Source: CAZSIA01 sp045126355 (lineage in GTDB: Bacteria; Bacillota_I; Bacilli_A; Acholeplasmatales; Anaeroplasmataceae). Taken from it: a stretch of DNA of 45,126 nucleotides. The notes below the pieces were generated by a model. That model was not told the origin of the DNA. It did no database searches and saw nothing but the letters and a program-made list of their open reading frames with translations. Location of the stretch: assembly GCA_045126355.1 (NCBI GenBank), contig JBGVOE010000015.1, forward strand, positions 1 to 45,126, written 5' to 3'. Below are positions 43,288 to 45,126 of the stretch, in pieces (within the stretch, counting starts at the first letter, position 1; every line of letters begins with the position of its first letter). A program made the translations under genes and the position numbers.

Positions 43288-43863
43288 ATGAAGGAAAAAT
43301 TTGTTTCAATAATTTTTAAATCAACTCCAAAAGATTCTGTTATAAATATGCTGAACGATTTTTTAAAAGGGCTATTAGGTAATTATATTAATCCAATTTA
43401 TAAAGACTCAGTTTTAACAGTATTTTTTGATGCGGAATTAGAAATAGATTTTAAAGAGATTATTCAAGGTCTAAATGAAGATTTCTATTTGACAGCTATC
43501 CTTTTTGAAAGTGGAATACTTTATAGTGGTACTAATAAAAATGAGTACTTATCATATATCGTCGAAAACAAAAACAAATTACTTGAAACAAATAAGTTAT
43601 ATATTACAGAAGCTGATTTAATTAAATTTAAAATTATTTCCAATATAGTTATTAAAAACATTTTGAAAGAATATTACGAAGATTATCAAATGAAAAATGT
43701 TATTAAAACTTATCTTGATTGTAATATGAATATCTCACAAGCGGCAAGTAAGCTTTATATGCATCGTAATACTGTTATGAATAAGATTGATAAATTTATT
43801 TTAAATACAGGTTATGATATTAAGAAATTTAAAAATGCGTTTATTATTTATCATATAATTTAA
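43288..43863 (+). CDS. Small PucR/CdaR-type HTH regulator
   Basis: DNA-binding protein of 191 aa. The C-terminal 60 residues match the PucR C-terminal HTH (HTH_30): TYLDCNMNISQAASKLYMHRN followed by TVMNKIDKF. The N-terminal 120 residues are mixed alpha/beta and lack the GGDEF-like or PucR sensor domains of full-length family members (usually 350-550 aa), so it is a short form. GAGGCGAG precedes the ATG. It ends 80 bases before the MsmX/MalK-type ATPase gene, with a terminator between them. Regulation of that ATPase gene or of sugar uptake is inferred from position. Confidence 0.8.
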   Translation: MKEKFVSIIFKSTPKDSVINMLNDFLKGLLGNYINPIYKDSVLTVFFDAELEIDFKEIIQGLNEDFYLTAILFESGILYSGTNKNEYLSYIVENKNKLLETNKLYITEADLIKFKIISNIVIKNILKEYYEDYQMKNVIKTYLDCNMNISQAASKLYMHRNTVMNKIDKFILNTGYDIKKFKNAFIIYHII

Positions 43864-43865
43864 AA

Positions 43866-43890
43866 ATTGTGCATCATGCACATTTTTTTT
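43866..43890 (+). terminator. Terminator of the PucR-like gene
   Basis: The stem TGTGCA / TGCACA with loop TCA, then a T-run of eight. Confidence 0.8.
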
Positions 43891-43904
43891 ATGCTTTAAA
43901 TGGC

Positions 43905-43910
43905 TATAAT
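43905..43910 (+). promoter_or_regulatory. -10 element of the sugar ATPase gene
   Basis: A perfect TATAAT 33 bases before the start codon; a second overlapping ATAAT follows. The -35 is unclear. Confidence 0.45.
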
Positions 43911-43943
43911 ATAATTATAGATTACAAAAATCGGAGGAAAATT

Positions 43944-45080
43944 ATGGCAACATTAAGTTTAAGAAACGTTGATAAAATTTATGATAACAACGTTCAAGCA
44001 GTTTTTGGATTCACATTAGATATCCAAGATAAAGAATTCATCGTATTCGTAGGACCATCTGGTTGTGGTAAATCTACTACATTACGTATGATCGCAGGTT
44101 TAGAAGATATTTCTGCAGGTGAATTATACATCGACGACCAATTAATGAACGATGTAGCACCAAAAGATCGTAATATCGCGATGGTATTCCAATCATATGC
44201 ATTATATCCACATATGACAGTTTATGAAAACATGGCATTCAGTTTAAGATTAAGAAAAGTTCCAAAAGACATCATTGACCAAAAAGTTAAAGATGCAGCT
44301 GAAAAATTAGGTTTAACTCCTTATTTACAACGTAAACCTAAAGCATTATCAGGTGGTCAACGTCAACGTGTAGCTTTAGGTAGAGCTATCGTTCGTGATG
44401 CTAAAGTATTCTTAATGGATGAACCATTATCAAACTTAGACGCTAAATTACGTGTACAAATGAGATCAGAATTAATTCGTTTACACAACTCTTTAGCAAC
44501 AACTACTATTTATGTAACACATGACCAAATCGAAGCTATGACAATGGCAAGCAGAATCGTAGTTATGAAAGATGGTTATATCCAACAAGTTGGTGCACCA
44601 AAAGAAATTTATGACAATCCAATCAATGTATTCGTAGCTGGATTCATTGGTACTCCATCAATGAACTTTGTTCATGGTATGGTTTCTGAAGATGGTGTAT
44701 TCACTACTCCTGATGGACATAAATTATTTGTACCTCAAGCTAAATTAGAAGCTGTTAAGAAAGATGGTTTAATTGGAAAAGATATCATCTTTGGTATTAG
44801 ACCAGAAGATATTTATGATGATGAAGATCATATTCAAGCAAGCAAAAACGTTGTTAATATCACTGTTGATGTAGCAGAATTATTAGGTGCTACAACTAAC
44901 ATTCATTTCGATATGAACAATTCTCACGTATGTGCTGCAGTAGCTGCAAGAGCTGATATCCACATTGGTGATACATTAAAATTAGCTATCGATATGGAAA
45001 AATGTCACTTCTTCGATCCTGAAACACAATTATGTGTAACAGTACCTTTCTATGTACGTCCTGTAAAAAGTGAAGAATAA
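43944..45080 (+). CDS. msmX: Multi-sugar ABC transporter ATPase (MsmX/MalK/UgpC type)
   Basis: ATPase energising sugar importers of the MalFG type, 378 aa. Walker A GPSGCGKST at 37-45, Q-loop Q83, signature LSGGQRQRV at 135-143, Walker B VFLMDEP at 155-161, D-loop SNLDAK, and H-loop His in THDQIEAMT; the C-terminal OB/TOBE regulatory region runs from about 240. Members such as Bacillus MsmX serve several importers. GGAGG lies 8 bases before ATG 43944; the open frame extends upstream to 43869 but crosses the terminator and promoter. Codon use is biased like PFOR, so it is highly expressed. It likely serves MalFG at 31110-34117, which has no ATPase. Confidence 0.95.
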   Translation: MATLSLRNVDKIYDNNVQAVFGFTLDIQDKEFIVFVGPSGCGKSTTLRMIAGLEDISAGELYIDDQLMNDVAPKDRNIAMVFQSYALYPHMTVYENMAFSLRLRKVPKDIIDQKVKDAAEKLGLTPYLQRKPKALSGGQRQRVALGRAIVRDAKVFLMDEPLSNLDAKLRVQMRSELIRLHNSLATTTIYVTHDQIEAMTMASRIVVMKDGYIQQVGAPKEIYDNPINVFVAGFIGTPSMNFVHGMVSEDGVFTTPDGHKLFVPQAKLEAVKKDGLIGKDIIFGIRPEDIYDDEDHIQASKNVVNITVDVAELLGATTNIHFDMNNSHVCAAVAARADIHIGDTLKLAIDMEKCHFFDPETQLCVTVPFYVRPVKSEE

Positions 45081-45088
45081 TTAAAACT

Positions 45089-45116
45089 AGACCATCTTGT
45101 GATGGTCTTTTTTTTA
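45089..45116 (+). terminator. Terminator of the sugar ATPase gene
   Basis: A perfect stem AGACCATC / GATGGTCT with loop TTGT, then nine T. Confidence 0.9.
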
Positions 45117-45126
45117 CTAAAAAATG

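Overview
The window is AT-rich bacterial DNA with tightly packed genes. UGA is a stop codon (for example at 4290-4292 and 33174-33176), and Trp is encoded by TGG. Low GC, GGTG/AGGAGG ribosome binding sites, extended -10 promoters, a SufCDSUB operon in Bacillus order, single-chain pyruvate:ferredoxin oxidoreductase, an LRR_5 (BspA-type) lipoprotein and maltodextrin uptake all suggest a fermentative, probably host-associated member of Bacillota, near the Acholeplasma/Erysipelotrichia side of Bacilli. The standard code argues against Mycoplasma/Spiroplasma. The taxonomic placement is inference.

Layout: 1-141 holds the end of a tRNA-Val gene and a complete tRNA-Thr gene. 232-4292 is an accessory-looking run of small membrane proteins (two TM helices plus a bacterial PH-like tail) around a membrane-anchored PI-PLC-like phosphodiesterase. 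4512-6800 is a DUF1538 membrane protein followed by two PII-like proteins. 6823-13478 holds an alpha/beta hydrolase, an acyltransferase with a zinc ribbon, a HAD-TtcA fusion overlapping tcdA, a GNAT protein and pyruvate kinase. 13586-18225 holds a 12-Cys small protein, TypA/BipA, a cold-shock protein and a NatAB-like ABC exporter. 18445-20031 is an LRR lipoprotein gene lying between two ~110-bp direct repeats. 20314-26553 holds PFOR, a DegV protein and a Sel1/TPR-like protein.

26636-34117 is a maltodextrin locus: a cell-surface pullulanase on the minus strand, divergent from malE-malF-malG, with a 272-bp spacer full of perfect inverted repeats and a cre-like site. No ATPase gene is in that operon, but an MsmX/MalK-type ATPase with its own promoter lies at 43944-45080, downstream of a small PucR-type regulator. 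34259-38894 is the complete suf operon, plausibly supplying clusters to PFOR and the TtcA domain. 38983-42171 is a three-gene cassette: alpha/beta hydrolase, membrane-anchored Mur ligase, D-Ala-D-Ala-ligase-like ATP-grasp. It is followed by a threonine-aldolase-type PLP enzyme.

Working together: pullulanase trims alpha-glucans outside the cell, MalEFG plus the remote ATPase import the products, and pyruvate kinase and PFOR carry the carbon to acetyl-CoA and reduced ferredoxin. The least explained parts are the PH-like/PI-PLC cluster, the DUF1538-PII-PII unit, the HAD-TtcA fusion, the repeat-flanked LRR gene, and the Mur-ligase/ATP-grasp cassette. No CRISPR array, transposase, integrase or phage gene was seen. 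No gene-free stretch exceeds 300 bases.
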